Position numbers and translations under genes: made by a program | Part shown: one piece after another, positions 1 to 11,160 of the stretch | Layout: the number at the start of each line of letters is the position of its first letter | Numbering within the stretch: position 1 is the first letter of the stretch | Assembly (NCBI GenBank): GCA_963678705.1 | Contig: OY783218.1 | Coordinates: forward strand, 14,890,152 to 14,954,151 | Length of the DNA: 64,000 bases | Reading direction: 5' to 3' | Source: Panorpa germanica | Taxonomy: Eukaryota; Arthropoda; Insecta; Mecoptera; Panorpidae | The notes under the pieces: generated by a model | Told to the model about the DNA's origin: nothing | The model's input: only the letters and a program-made list of their open reading frames with translations | Database searches by the model: none

Positions 1-1870
1 GGAAATTTAGAAAAGCTCCTAATTCTTCCTCCTACCCAATTTTTCAACATTTTGTTGTATCAACTCGTCCTATTATAACAAAACTTTATTTTTGATTGCT
101 CTTCCGGTAAATCCTTTTCGTGATTTACGAGATTTTGCATATTCTTTCTATGAGTGTGTTGAATTGTTTCAGTTATAACGCTGCGTCCACTTTACATTCT
201 CATACAAACATATTTTGTATTTTGTAGTATTACGTATCCTGTAAGCTCATTAGCTCGGCTAATACGCCGTAAGTAGTACTCACTGTTTTACTAGCTGCTG
301 TTATAGCACTCGAATAATTCTCTTTGCTTGTTATAAGCGCATGGTAAACTGCTTTAAACTGAAATATAATAATAATTAGGTAATAAACCAGTTTGTTGAA
401 ATAGCTGCATGGAAATATATCAAGCAAATATTCTTTGTATCCTGTAAAATGATTTGAATTCAATGATATTTATCATTGTGATCATTTGGAAGCTGCCAGA
501 CCGGTAATTGTGTATTGCCAGACCAATGTGAGAGACGCCTAAACCTGTAGCAGTCGCGCGTACGCCTTATTTATTTTCATATAAATTCAAAAGTGTCCTG
601 TTAAGTCCTAAAAATCCTTCACATTTAACTGTTTCATTTATATTCAAATATTCAAAGAATTTTTAATGATCACAGCCCAAGGTGTTTTTTTAAAAAAAAA
701 ATCTCTTAAAATTTGTATCAAATTTTTTTAGTTATAAATATTATAATACTGAAATAACACCCGTTAACCTGAGTTGTATTTTACGTGTTGTATGTGTTTT
801 GTGTTATGGTAATTCATGTTTACTTTACTTATAGAGGACACGGTTTTGTCATTTACTGTGTTACAGCTTTGTTATTGTTATTTTTGTATAATTTAACGAT
901 GATAGATACAACAAGAGGAAAAGTCAAAGGACGACGAGGACAATAAACGAATCGGTGGAAGGATGTCACTGTTTGAAATGCAGTGTCGAATATTTTAACG
1001 TCTTTATTTGTGTTGTATATGTTTAAGAAAATGAAATAAATATATAGGAAGGTATTGTGTCCAGCATCTCACATGGAAGACACCAGAGGCGCATTAAACT
1101 TTCGCGCTCAGAGCCTACCAAAATGTAATTTGTGTTTGAATTTGCTGTTAGATTGGTATTAGGTATAGAATTTGCTGGAACTGAAAAGAAGGAAATTTCG
1201 GATAGGCTAAAATCATTATGAGGCGTACATAAATAAAACGGCTACTCTAGAAATTCTAGAAATTACAACCATGTCCTTCCGCTGCTAGGGCACTTGCCTC
1301 ATATTCCGGAAAATTCATCAAAATTGTCTTACCTTATTTGTTTGTCGCACATTGAAGGCACGACAGTCTTAGTTGCATTTTATAAACACATTGAAGAAAC
1401 AGAGATGAAGCTAACGAACCTAGGTACCTACAAGCGTTCACATATGCTTCTATGTCACACAATGAACAGTCAGACTGTCTTAAGACAGTTGTGTCTCCTG
1501 TAAGCTTCTATAGATAAATCTAGAGTATATCGTACATTTGAACATTATCATAATTAAATTATTTTAACAATTTAGAAATATTATAATTATTAGAGCTTAA
1601 AAACATGTATAAATATATAATATTTTCATAACGCTCGACATAACAATTTATATCAGAAGTACCCTTGTACATTTATGATTGTTATTTAGTTTCAGACATC
1701 ACCGCTAGAGGGATGTTATTGAAATAATGTCATGCCGTCTCTCTGTCAGTGTGTACTCTGTTGTATACGCTTCTGATGGAAAATACAATAGATTTATAAT
1801 ATTGTACAACGAAATATTAAAGTACAATAGGTAAAATTCAAAATCCCCTAAAATGACTGAACCAAACACA

Positions 1871-1894
1871 AACTCGAACTCGAACTCAAACTCG
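1871..1894. repeat. Short AACTCG hexamer repeat
   Basis: Four head-to-tail units of AACTCG, with one base changed in the third unit (AACTCA). It is followed directly by a self-complementary tract containing CTAGCTAG. It looks like simple-sequence DNA; no function is visible. Confidence 0.7.
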
Positions 1895-2051
1895 ACGTAC
1901 GCTAGCTAGCAGCGTCAGCTTAATTGTTAAAATAAATATAGAGCACAATTCGCAGTAGAGAGCTTGGAAAATGTATTTTCATAGAAAAGCTCACACACAC
2001 ATAAGAGTGTTGTATGTGTGTTGAATAAGTTTGTTTGATGAATATTTTTTT

Positions 2052-2090
2052 CGGCTGTAAGCAGTCGCATTAACGACTGTGCCACCTAGC
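2052..2090 (-). repeat. tRNA-like SINE head fragment
   Basis: Read on the minus strand, the stretch contains GGTGGCACAGTCGTTAATGCG, which resembles the start of a tRNA gene and an RNA polymerase III A box. It matches in style the head of the fuller SINE at 33184-33430 (TGGCTAAGAGCATTAATG). No B box follows, so at most this is a truncated copy. It ends about 40 bases from the Copia insertion. Confidence 0.3.
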
Positions 2091-2127
2091 CCTTTTTATA
2101 TTGCATAGAAGTTAATGATTAAAAATA

Positions 2128-2132
2128 CATAC
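2128..2132. repeat. Copia target-site duplication, left copy (CATAC)
   Basis: CATAC sits immediately outside the left LTR and is repeated at 6433-6437 immediately outside the right LTR. Five-base duplications are usual for Copia integrases. The match fixes the LTR boundaries used here. Confidence 0.85.
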
Positions 2133-2254
2133 TATAAAGACACGTTAGCAGTTCGCAACAGACTATATTTGACATAAGAAAAAGTTTTTACACAACAGAT
2201 TACAGATGGCGTTACTAGTTACAAAGTAGTGATATTTTGATACCTATTACAATA
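2133..2254 (-). repeat. Copia 3' LTR
   Basis: 122 bp, matching 6311-6432 at every position I compared. On the element's strand it starts TATTGTAATAGG and ends GTCTTTATA, so the termini are TAT...ATA, not the usual TG...CA. It is very short for an LTR. It contains no AATAAA signal on the element's strand, so the polyadenylation signal is not evident. Confidence 0.9.
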
Positions 2255-2263
2255 CCCCCACTT
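2255..2263 (-). promoter_or_regulatory. Copia polypurine tract
   Basis: On the minus strand this reads AAGTGGGGG and abuts the 3' LTR. Such a tract resists RNase H and primes plus-strand DNA synthesis in LTR retrotransposons. Its position directly against the LTR supports the boundary set by the target duplication. Confidence 0.85.
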
Positions 2264-2288
2264 ATCAGAATAATCTAAGTACACATGA

Positions 2289-5200
2289 TTACACAGAAAC
2301 AATGCCAAGTAAATTCATAAACTTATAATGTTTCAGATGACAAAGACCTTTTGTTAAAATATCTGCAGGCATTTCTTCAGTAGGAATGTACTTAACTTTT
2401 ACAAAGTTGTTCTTTACAACATCTCTAATAAAATGACAACGCACATCTATATGCTTTGATCTATTATGACTCTGACTACTCGAAGCTAACTTCAATGCAC
2501 TTTGGTTATCACAATACAAATCAATTACATTAAATACATCAGTAATTTCATGCATTAAATTTCTTAGATAAATAGCTTCTCTTGAAGCTTCAGAAAGAGC
2601 AGTGTATTCCGCCTCAGTACTGGATAATGAAACCGTTTTCTGCTTCCTACTTTGCCAGGAAATGGCAGACCCTGACAACATAAAGCAAAATCCAGTATAG
2701 GATTTTCTATCTAGAGCATCACTTGCCCAATCACTGTCTACAAAACCTTGTAAATTACTATTGTTATTATTGGTATATTTTAAACAATAACTTTTAGTAT
2801 GCAGTAAATATCTTAATACACGTTTACAATAATTCCAATGTATGTGACTATAACAACTATTAAATTGACTGAGATAGCTAACACAGTAAGCAATATCTGG
2901 TCTTGTTAATACTGCCAGATACATCAGACTTCCAATAAGTTTTTGATAAGGAACATCAGGTAAACATTTATCAGATGACTTATCTAAATTCAATTTAGGC
3001 TCAATCGGAGTACTTTGTGTCTTACAATCAGACATTTGAAATTTAGAAACTAACTGTTCAATATATTGTTGTTGATCTACAGTAATAACATTTTTATTTT
3101 TATCTAAATTTATTCTCATGCCTAAATATTGTCTTACAGGTCCCAAGTCTTTTAACTTAAATTCTGAACCTAATACACTTTTTAATTTATTTGTTTCAAA
3201 ATCATTGTTTGAAAAAATCAAAAAATCATCCACATACAGGGCCACTATCACTTTAATTTTACCAGTTATTTTTGTAAACAAACATGGTTCATATTGACTA
3301 TTTTTGAAATCTAATCTACTCAAAACTTCTTTAACTCTTTCATACCATGCCAGGGAAGACTGTTTTAGCCCATAAATGGCTTTATTTAATTTTAAGACCT
3401 TTCCCCCACTTTTGTTTACAAAACCTTCAGGTAATGACATATAAATATTTTCTTTCAAAAAACCATTAAGGAAAGCAGTGGTTACATCTAGATGTGTTAT
3501 ACTCATTTTCATTTGAACACTAAGTGCAAACAACAATCTTAGAGTAGAATGCCGCACTACCGGTGAAAAAGTATCTGTATAATCAACACCTGGTTTCTGC
3601 GAGAAACCTTTTGCCACTAATCGAGCCCTATACCTTACATTGTTTTCAAAATCATACTTTTTATTTAGCACCCACCTACACTTCACTATTGTCACATCAC
3701 CTGGATGGTCCACAAGCTGCCACGCATCACTGTCCTCAAATGACTGTAATTCATCAGCCATTGCCTGCTTCCACTGCTCCCGGTCAGGCCCTTCAAGAGC
3801 CTCTGAGAATACAATCTCCTCCGATGCTGGAACAGTACTGGAAACACATATGTTGCTAATACCATAGCGCTCAGGCTTCTTTCTCTGACGCTTACTTGGC
3901 ACATCTGGCACTTGCTCAGGTATTGATACTGCTTGTTCTGGAACATCTTCAGTGTTTATTTCAGTCAGTGTTTCATTGTCATCAGTATGTAATGAGGAAC
4001 CTGAAGAGCAATCTAAAAAATCTGTTTCTGAAACATTATTAGACAGATCCCCCACTGAATCTCTGCTCTCCCCCACTTTATCTTTACTTTCCTCCACTAA
4101 ATTGTCGGTAGGATTTTCTTCATTGGATATCCAAATAGCTGACTCTTCACTGACTTCCTTGATAGGTGTTACATCTTCTATCACTATTATATCTCTACTG
4201 ATCATTACAGTGTTCTTAGAAGGATTGTACACACGATAACCTTTAACACCATCACCATATCCAACTAGAATATGTTGTGTAGCTTTCTTGTCCCATTTCA
4301 AACGTTTCTGTTTGGGTACATGCACCATAATTTTGCTTCCAAACAAACGTAGGTGACTTAAGTCTGGTTTTGATCCATACCATAACTCATAAGGTGTTTT
4401 ATCCAATCCTGATGCAATCGATCTATTTTTCAAGTACACAGCAGTATTGGCTGCTTCCGCCCAAAATTTCTTATCTAAATTTGCATCATATAGTAAACAT
4501 TTGGCTTTCTCAACAACTGTACGATTACTCCTTTCACAAAGTCCATTTTGCTCAGGTGTATAACAATTTGTTTTCTGGTGTATAATTCCAGCTTGCTTCA
4601 AATAGCCTTCAAATTCCTTGTTACAAAATTCTAGTCCATTGTCTGACCTGATCACCTTTATTTTCTTACTCTGTTGATTCTCAACCAATGATTTGAACTC
4701 TTTAAATCTGTTCAAAGCTTCATTCTTTTGCTTCAGAAAATAAATAAAAGTCATGCGACTATAATCATCAACAAATAACAGGAAATAGCGAGCACCACTC
4801 AAAGAACTTGTTTCCATTGGGCCGCAAATATCTGTGTGGATTCTGTGTAAAGTTTCTGTACTCCGCTCACCCACATGAGAAAATGGTAATCTCATTTGTT
4901 TTCCCTCACAACAAGTAGTACATTGTGATTTGGTTATGTCAAGTGAGTTATCATAAGACAAACCATCAACAATACCATTTCTCATTCTGTGCATGTCTTG
5001 GCTGTTTATATGTGCCAGTCTTCTGTGCCATAACTTTGCACTAGCTGTAGTAGCCAACATACAACTTTGTGATTGTAATCTCAACTTATAAACACCATCA
5101 GATAAATCAGCTGTCGCCACCAAAACATTGTTCTTGTCTCTAATATAACAGTTTTTCTTTGTAAATATCACATGATTGCCATTCTGAATGAGCTCACTAA

Positions 5201-6227
5201 CCGACAATAGGTTGGTTGTCAGGCTAGGCACACACAACACATCTTTCACTATTATATTGCATCCAAGTTTAGAAATAATGTCAACTTCTCCGGAACAAAC
5301 AACTGGCACTTTTGATTCATTTGCTACAACAATTTCTGGTATACATGGAGTTGTGTTCATGTTCTTTACCCAATCTTTATTTGCTGTTATGTGTGCACTT
5401 GCGCCGGAGTCAATGTACCATTCGTTTTTGTTATACTTTCCGTTTAGGAAAACAACGTTAAACACGCATTTATTTGTGTTTTTCTTCAACATTGGGCACT
5501 GATTTCGATAATGTCCATCCTCTTTACATTTGAAACAAGTGATTGTTTTTGCTGATGTATCTGCCGCGGTCTTTTTGTTCGACATTGGGTTGCCGCCATA
5601 TTTCTTTGGTTTACCGCTGCTGCCAGAATTATATTTATTTCTCGCTGCAAATGCCGCCGTACCGCCAGCTGCACCTTCAAAATCACTGGTTACTTCCATG
5701 TCGAGTAACTTCGACTTTATAGTATCCGCACTTATCGAAATGCCAGAATGTTCTATTGCCATTATCATTGGAGAATAGCGATCAGTCAAACCTGCTAATA
5801 ATAATGATCCGACCCATTCATCTGTTATTGTAAATCCAGTGCCATTTAACTTTTGAGCCGTTTCGATCATTTGTGTGACATAGGTAGTCATCGAATCACA
5901 GTTTTCAAGTCTTATCGAAATCAAATGTCGAAGTAAGGTTATTTTTCTTGAGAAACCGGAGTCATCGAACATGGCTTTCAATTTTGTCCATAATTCTGCC
6001 GAGCTCCTGGTATTCCTTATATGCACGTACAATGCTGGATCGATGGTTAAAATTAGCTTTGCCTTCGTTTTGGAGTCGTCCACTGGCTTAACTTCGAAGT
6101 CTGCACTAGGTTTGATGTACTTTTCCATCCCTTCTAGTACCAACAAGTTTTCGGCCGCGAAACACCACTCATCGTAATTCTCTCTGCCTTTTAGCTTTGG
6201 CACACTCGCAATATAGTTCGTAGTCAT
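2289..6227 (-). CDS. Copia gag-pol polyprotein (1312 aa)
   Basis: Single open frame coding for the capsid and all enzymes of the Copia element. Seen in order: N-terminal Copia gag region (about 1-200); CCHC zinc knuckle C231, C234, H239, C244; aspartic protease motif DSG at 273-275; integrase HHCC finger H401, H406, C436, C439; integrase catalytic D466, D529, E565 with 35 residues between the last two (DD35E); an acidic linker (about 690-790); reverse transcriptase with YVDD at 998-1001; RNase H with D1164, E1205, D1240. The length is typical of Copia, with no frameshift or internal stop. The ATG chosen is the first in frame, 83 bases after the 5' LTR. Gag and pol are fused without a frameshift site; in Drosophila copia gag is made from a spliced RNA, which is not testable here. 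Confidence 0.96.
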   Translation of the reverse strand: MTTNYIASVPKLKGRENYDEWCFAAENLLVLEGMEKYIKPSADFEVKPVDDSKTKAKLILTIDPALYVHIRNTRSSAELWTKLKAMFDDSGFSRKITLLRHLISIRLENCDSMTTYVTQMIETAQKLNGTGFTITDEWVGSLLLAGLTDRYSPMIMAIEHSGISISADTIKSKLLDMEVTSDFEGAAGGTAAFAARNKYNSGSSGKPKKYGGNPMSNKKTAADTSAKTITCFKCKEDGHYRNQCPMLKKNTNKCVFNVVFLNGKYNKNEWYIDSGASAHITANKDWVKNMNTTPCIPEIVVANESKVPVVCSGEVDIISKLGCNIIVKDVLCVPSLTTNLLSVSELIQNGNHVIFTKKNCYIRDKNNVLVATADLSDGVYKLRLQSQSCMLATTASAKLWHRRLAHINSQDMHRMRNGIVDGLSYDNSLDITKSQCTTCCEGKQMRLPFSHVGERSTETLHRIHTDICGPMETSSLSGARYFLLFVDDYSRMTFIYFLKQKNEALNRFKEFKSLVENQQSKKIKVIRSDNGLEFCNKEFEGYLKQAGIIHQKTNCYTPEQNGLCERSNRTVVEKAKCLLYDANLDKKFWAEAANTAVYLKNRSIASGLDKTPYELWYGSKPDLSHLRLFGSKIMVHVPKQKRLKWDKKATQHILVGYGDGVKGYRVYNPSKNTVMISRDIIVIEDVTPIKEVSEESAIWISNEENPTDNLVEESKDKVGESRDSVGDLSNNVSETDFLDCSSGSSLHTDDNETLTEINTEDVPEQAVSIPEQVPDVPSKRQRKKPERYGISNICVSSTVPASEEIVFSEALEGPDREQWKQAMADELQSFEDSDAWQLVDHPGDVTIVKCRWVLNKKYDFENNVRYRARLVAKGFSQKPGVDYTDTFSPVVRHSTLRLLFALSVQMKMSITHLDVTTAFLNGFLKENIYMSLPEGFVNKSGGKVLKLNKAIYGLKQSSLAWYERVKEVLSRLDFKNSQYEPCLFTKITGKIKVIVALYVDDFLIFSNNDFETNKLKSVLGSEFKLKDLGPVRQYLGMRINLDKNKNVITVDQQQYIEQLVSKFQMSDCKTQSTPIEPKLNLDKSSDKCLPDVPYQKLIGSLMYLAVLTRPDIAYCVSYLSQFNSCYSHIHWNYCKRVLRYLLHTKSYCLKYTNNNNSNLQGFVDSDWASDALDRKSYTGFCFMLSGSAISWQSRKQKTVSLSSTEAEYTALSEASREAIYLRNLMHEITDVFNVIDLYCDNQSALKLASSSQSHNRSKHIDVRCHFIRDVVKNNFVKVKYIPTEEMPADILTKGLCHLKHYKFMNLLGIVSV

Positions 6228-6300
6228 GTTTCCGCGAAAAAAAAAAACGTAACAATTTATCTATTTTATACTATAAAAAAACTGATAAACCGGTAAATTT

Positions 6301-6310
6301 GCCCATAACC
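6301..6310 (-). promoter_or_regulatory. Copia primer-binding site (half-tRNA type)
   Basis: Directly after the 5' LTR, on the minus strand, is GGTTATGGGC. It lacks the TGG that pairs with a tRNA 3' CCA end. It matches the motif in Drosophila copia that pairs with the internal (anticodon-arm) part of initiator tRNA-Met, where a cleaved half-tRNA acts as primer. The match is by recollection of the copia site. Confidence 0.8.
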
Positions 6311-6432
6311 TATAAAGACACGTTAGCAGTTCGCAACAGACTATATTTGACATAAGAAAAAGTTTTTACACAACAGATTACAGATGGCGTTACTAGTTAC
6401 AAAGTAGTGATATTTTGATACCTATTACAATA
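6311..6432 (-). repeat. Copia 5' LTR
   Basis: The upstream LTR of the minus-strand element, 122 bp, with no visible difference from 2133-2254. Identical LTRs mean little time since insertion, because both copies are made from one template. It should contain the promoter, but no strong TATA box can be picked out. Confidence 0.9.
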
Positions 6433-6437
6433 CATAC
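6433..6437. repeat. Copia target-site duplication, right copy (CATAC)
   Basis: Second copy of CATAC, directly outside the 5' LTR; pairs with 2128-2132. Confidence 0.85.
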
Positions 6438-9400
6438 AAATATTTTAATACACATTTTTGTCCCTCCTAATGTGATGGCAACTAAATTAACATAATTATT
6501 GAACTGTAAAATATGAATATATTATACGTGCACATATATGACAGCGTATAGTGTGTGTGTATACATATTTCAGGTGTCACAACGGACCCCGTTTTGATTG
6601 AATATTAAATTAGACATCCTCATATGACAATACACATTGTATAAAATCAAAAACCGTGAAGCGGTAAACAGCACAAGATTTTATTAATAAAATTAATTTC
6701 ACGTTTTATTTATAGTTTATATATCAGGATGCATAGCTATAACATTTCAAACATTAAAGGAATAACTTTCGATGTCATTTTAATACACAAAATTATTTAA
6801 ATTTTTTATTACACCGTTATTCCGCCTTTTATCACGCATTTTATCACCAAACGCACCTGAACAAATAAGTGATAAGTTTTTTTTTTTACCTTTTCTTCAT
6901 TTTTTTATTATACACTTTTTTTCTTTAGACTTAAATTTCTATTACTTATCTTTATGCTTTACGATATTGACCATTTAAAAGTTTCATAGTTTTAGGGTAC
7001 AGGTTTTTATGGTTTTTGAAGGCTTATACATTTTCTTAAGCTGATAAAACGAAGTGTATTAAACAATTTGAAGAAACGTTTACATACAGTGTGGTGTATA
7101 TTTTTATATTTTATAGTCTGAATTTTTAAGAAAATTTCGAGCCCATTCTGAAGGCTGTTCTTACGGCTGTTCTTACGGCTGTTCTTACGGTTACGGAACT
7201 TTAAACATGTTTTTCTTGAAACAAAACATCTCCTCGAAACGAGCGCATTATGCAATGCCGCCAATATCACATTTGAATAACTAAATAATACTATAAACTG
7301 TAGCTGTCGCTGCATACGTCTACCATCCCGCTCTTTTCTCGTCCATGTTTATTCAATAAAACCGATGCGTTCAAAGCGAACACTGTGGACAATAACGTGC
7401 TCAATGATTTACGGTGTTGTGTCCCACACAGCGCTCAACACTGATTCGATTAGAGCTACATTTTCTCAGAACGTATTCTCCAAACCAAACCATGGTGTAT
7501 TACCATTGCAGTTTTGCATTCCCATAAATCATATACCATACTCACATCCAACATACATGCACATACAATTATGCTATTTATGTGTAACATGATTCATGAT
7601 TTACGCGCATACTTTAAACACAACCGCCATACCGCTAGGCCGACCATAAGCGTCGTACAGAACAGCTGGATATTTCAAAACAATGTAATAATAAAATTTA
7701 CTATTCCAAAGAAAAAAGAATTGAAACATGTTTGCATTGAAAAATATAGCTTAAGTAAAAAAAAAAATAATACAAATTACACAAAGAAAGTATGGTTGCA
7801 AGTATGTTATACATCAACATAATTGTTCTCCATTTTGAGAAAGAAATGATTAATAATCTTAAAAGATTTGTTAAATCATGGGGTTTGTATATTTTGGATA
7901 AGCATGTCATCATATATATCTGTACCAGCTTTATCAAAAAGTAAACTATTATTTATTCTATGTGTAGGTCAATCTTTTTGGTCATTAACCCAAAATAAAT
8001 GTTCTTTAAGCCGTATTATCACGCAAATAAAAGTAAGACAGCGAATTCTGTAACGCATGTAAATATCAAAATATTTAATTTATTTTTTAATACCTAATAG
8101 AGGTTTATCTTTTTCTTAAAGTCCATGCTACGCAATACATAACCAAATACGTTATAACAAAAGAAAAACTTTTACGAATTTAATCATGTTAAGGGTGAGA
8201 GAAGTGAAATATGAATACTATTAATTTTGTGTTAAAAAACAAGGGTGTGTTGTACCAAAAATGTTATTTTTTTAAACGATACTGCACCATAATTTGATTA
8301 CTTTATTTTTGGTTATATACATTTTATAAATGATAAGTAAAATAAGCCCTTATAACAAACAGATTACTTTTTAAAGGAGCTAAAATAATAAGCGAATATA
8401 TAAATTGTATCACAAGACAATAAATAAATTTTATTATAAATTATATGAATTAATATGTTGACTTCATTGTTAGAAAATCAGGCTGCGTGATGACAAAGCT
8501 GACAACGCTTGGACGTCTATAATATAAAACACACATTAGAAAATAATAGGAGTTTATAGTGCACAGTTTATTTACAGTGCTCGTAGCTTTCTGTGAGCTA
8601 TCATTTATTTTTAATAGTGTACAAGTTCTCGCATAATATACCTGATTATTATGATCATTTCCTGTTATCTCTCGTTATTAATCTGTGTTTACGAGTCTGC
8701 TTTACCAGATACATATATTTCTCCAGCTTTCAACGACACCCTATCATTTTAACAGTGATAACCAATTAAATCTCAGAGCACTTGTTACGAAACACATTAT
8801 TTCACGTAATTTATCAAGGAAAAGCTTAATGTTATAAATGATCCAATACAAAGGGTAAAATGTTATGCTGTATATATTCCATTAACACTAAACAGTAAAA
8901 GCCAAAAAAGGTACCACAGTACTATACCTAGCGTACGATACAAAGGCGTAAAGAGACAATACAGTGAAGGTATTATAGTAAGTAGGGTTCTCTTAAGGCT
9001 GCTATGGTACAAGTTTCCTTTAACCATAATCACGTTCTACGCACTTCTGTCTTATAGTTACTCCCTACTCGTCAGATTTAGTCCTGTTGGACGACAATAT
9101 AATTTTTTATTACTTATTTCGTATTAATTATAATCGTAAAATGACTTTTATTGAATTGGATCTCTTAAGAAAACCTTTTCAATGATTCAAACGTCTTAAG
9201 AAGACCATTTTTAGGTTTAGAGGATCTGTAATGTAATAAAGTAAGACTTAATGCAAACAGCATTAAATATGACTAGGGTTCGCTGAAGTAATGCCAATGC
9301 TTTGTATTACGAGCGTTCTCATAAATTCAACTTTTTTTTAAAATCAAAAATCACAATTAATAACAATATTAAAACCTATTGCGTTGCACAGAAAATTGCA

Positions 9401-11085
9401 GTAGAAGAATATTATTATTTCTTTAACATCCAGGGAGCCTTAATTCAGCAATATGTACCCAACACAAAAACGAGCGTGTTCAAATGCCATTTGGCTAAGA
9501 GCCTTTGCAAATAATTAACACTAAGGTAATATTATATTGTGTATAAAACTACAACAACCTCAAGTAATGTAATGTCCTAAGTACATTTTATGCACATCGT
9601 GGAAAACATTTAGTGAAAAACTGTTCCGTCCCCATTTTAGTCGTAAAATGACAACAATATGGCCTAATGTATTAAAGTAATCAACGCGTTAGTAGCGACC
9701 TCACAATCCTTATTATCATATCATTTGATGGGGTAAAATACTACCCTTAAGTATACTTATTAGGGGATTATATTTATCTTCGAGGCTATCTTAACTTATT
9801 AATGCTAAAGCACGTCATTTGTTTCATGTTTGTATGATACTTTTGAAACCATTTCAATTCTATTTCAATTCAACGAAATCAACGAAGTTCCGTGCTCGCT
9901 CAGACTTCGCTGCTTCTTACTAAATGTCTCTGTAATATGTTCTCCGCAAAACACAAAACGTGAACAATTAATTTTTACTCTGTAAAGTCATCATAATGCG
10001 GCCCTGATCGTATCCGTCAACTCTGACTGCGTCCTCTCTAGTAATCAGATCTCGCTCATTACAAACTTGGCATCTTACACCTACTTCTTCAGAAATTTAA
10101 CAAATACAATGTTTTCCTTTGTTGTTTTTTTCTTTCCTTTCCTTTTATTTATTTTAAAAGGACAATTGTGTGGTTCTCGTTACACAAGTATGCCTCAATT
10201 TGGCGGAGACGTACGTACATATATGCAATTGTATTGCGAGTGTGGGAAGTACGAGTACCGCCTTATGTTATTAAATCAAGAGGCGACGAGAGGCGAGACT
10301 CGGGACTCACTTGTTAAGCAAAAAGCATGCAATCTCTGATATTGCCACAAGCTATTTATTATTTGCATTATTGATTATTGAATATAATTAATTCAGATGG
10401 TTATTGTTTGTTTATTTTATTTTTATAATATTTCTTTTAAATGTTGTTTTATTTGAATCTATTTTTAATTTGAATTGGCTTAATTAAAATATTTTTTATA
10501 GAATCTTATCTTTTGCAAAATAATCACTACTTGAAAATTATTACATTTCACACTAGATATAATAGAATTGAGTTTGAAATGAAAAAATAATATAATATGT
10601 CCCTTTTACAATACTATACCTTAGATGTTTAAAAGATATACTTTCTTATCATTTAATAATTTGCATTATTCACCAATAAAATCATTCATTTTTTATTATG
10701 ATTTAAAATCTATATAATAAATTCAATTTGTATTAACGCCCACATTTAAAATATGCATTATTTTTTATAGAATCGTATATAAGATCCTGCTGGTTCGACT
10801 ATATAAATAAAAATGTAATATTTCAATAACTCTTTTTGAATATATCGTATATGCGTAGCATGTATTACAGTTTTATTTTAGTCAGAGTCATTATCCCTGA
10901 CCGAAATGCTTCGAACATACTACCCGACTATAACGAGACATGGATGTCAATTAAAAAGATTCGTTTAAAGAAATAAGCAAAATAGGTCACAATTTGTTGT
11001 GGATTAGGTAAAATTATTTACGTAACTTCATGGACAAATCATTTTCGAGTCGTCGTTGGTTTAAACTAGTCTAAATTGTATGCTG
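6438..11085. other. Gene-free AT-rich DNA right of the Copia element
   Basis: No recognisable gene. Open frames such as 7007-7315 (minus), 7514-7822 and 10067-10339 (plus) are compositionally biased, hydrophobic or repeat-driven, and show no family motif. The only internal structure noted is the 12-bp repeat at 7153-7188. Confidence 0.6.
7153..7188. repeat. 12-bp minisatellite, three units
   Basis: Three perfect head-to-tail copies of GGCTGTTCTTAC, followed by a partial unit (GGTTACGG). On the minus strand this gives a repeated RKNS peptide in an otherwise meaningless frame. Confidence 0.8.
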
Positions 11086-11160
11086 CTGGCATAACCAATG
11101 CGCCAGCAGTCGCTCTGCGATATTCTTTTCATTTTATCTCTCTGGTTCGAACCCAGTGTC
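11086..11160 (+). repeat. Possible SINE head with pol III B box
   Basis: GGTTCGAACCC at 11144-11154 is a good match to the RNA polymerase III B box (GGTTCGANNCC). About 50 bases upstream is TGGCATAACCAATGCG, which is A-box-like. A small hairpin (CTGCTGGC / GCCAGCAG) overlaps the start. I see no tRNA acceptor stem, so a tRNA-derived SINE remnant is more likely than a working tRNA gene. Confidence 0.4.

Larger units (their letters stand above)
1..2127. other. Gene-free AT-rich DNA left of the Copia element
   Basis: No reading frame here has recognisable protein similarity. The open frames are short (the longest is 77 codons at 230-463, minus) and lack family motifs. The stretch holds a four-unit hexamer repeat at 1871-1894, a palindrome-rich tract just after it (ACGTACGCTAGCTAGC), and a tRNA-like fragment at 2052-2090. 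It may be intergenic or intronic; the sequence does not decide. Confidence 0.6.
2133..6432 (-). mobile_element. Complete Ty1/Copia LTR retrotransposon
   Basis: A 4300-bp element with 122-bp LTRs that show no difference by eye. In minus-strand order it has: 5' LTR (6311-6432), a primer-binding site directly after it (6301-6310), an 83-base leader, one uninterrupted gag-pol frame (6227 down to 2289), a purine tract AGTGGGGG directly before the 3' LTR, and the 3' LTR (2133-2254). Five-base target duplications CATAC flank it. Domain order protease-integrase-RT-RNase H is diagnostic of Copia. Every part needed for retrotransposition is present, so it may still be active; this is inferred from structure only. 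Confidence 0.95.

Noticed and set aside
889..988. Small acidic frame (QEEKSKDDEDNKR) as an exon
   Set aside because: Stops lie just upstream, and no convincing acceptor or donor flanks it.
1248..1265. Heat-shock element (TCTAGAAATTCTAGAAAT)
   Set aside because: GAA and TTC blocks are present but the spacing is off by one base and no gene follows.
3563..5778. Open frames on both strands inside the Copia polyprotein region
   Set aside because: They are shadows of the long gag-pol frame; none has its own motifs.
7007..7315. 102-codon frame with RKNS repeats
   Set aside because: The repeats come from a 12-bp minisatellite; no other protein feature.
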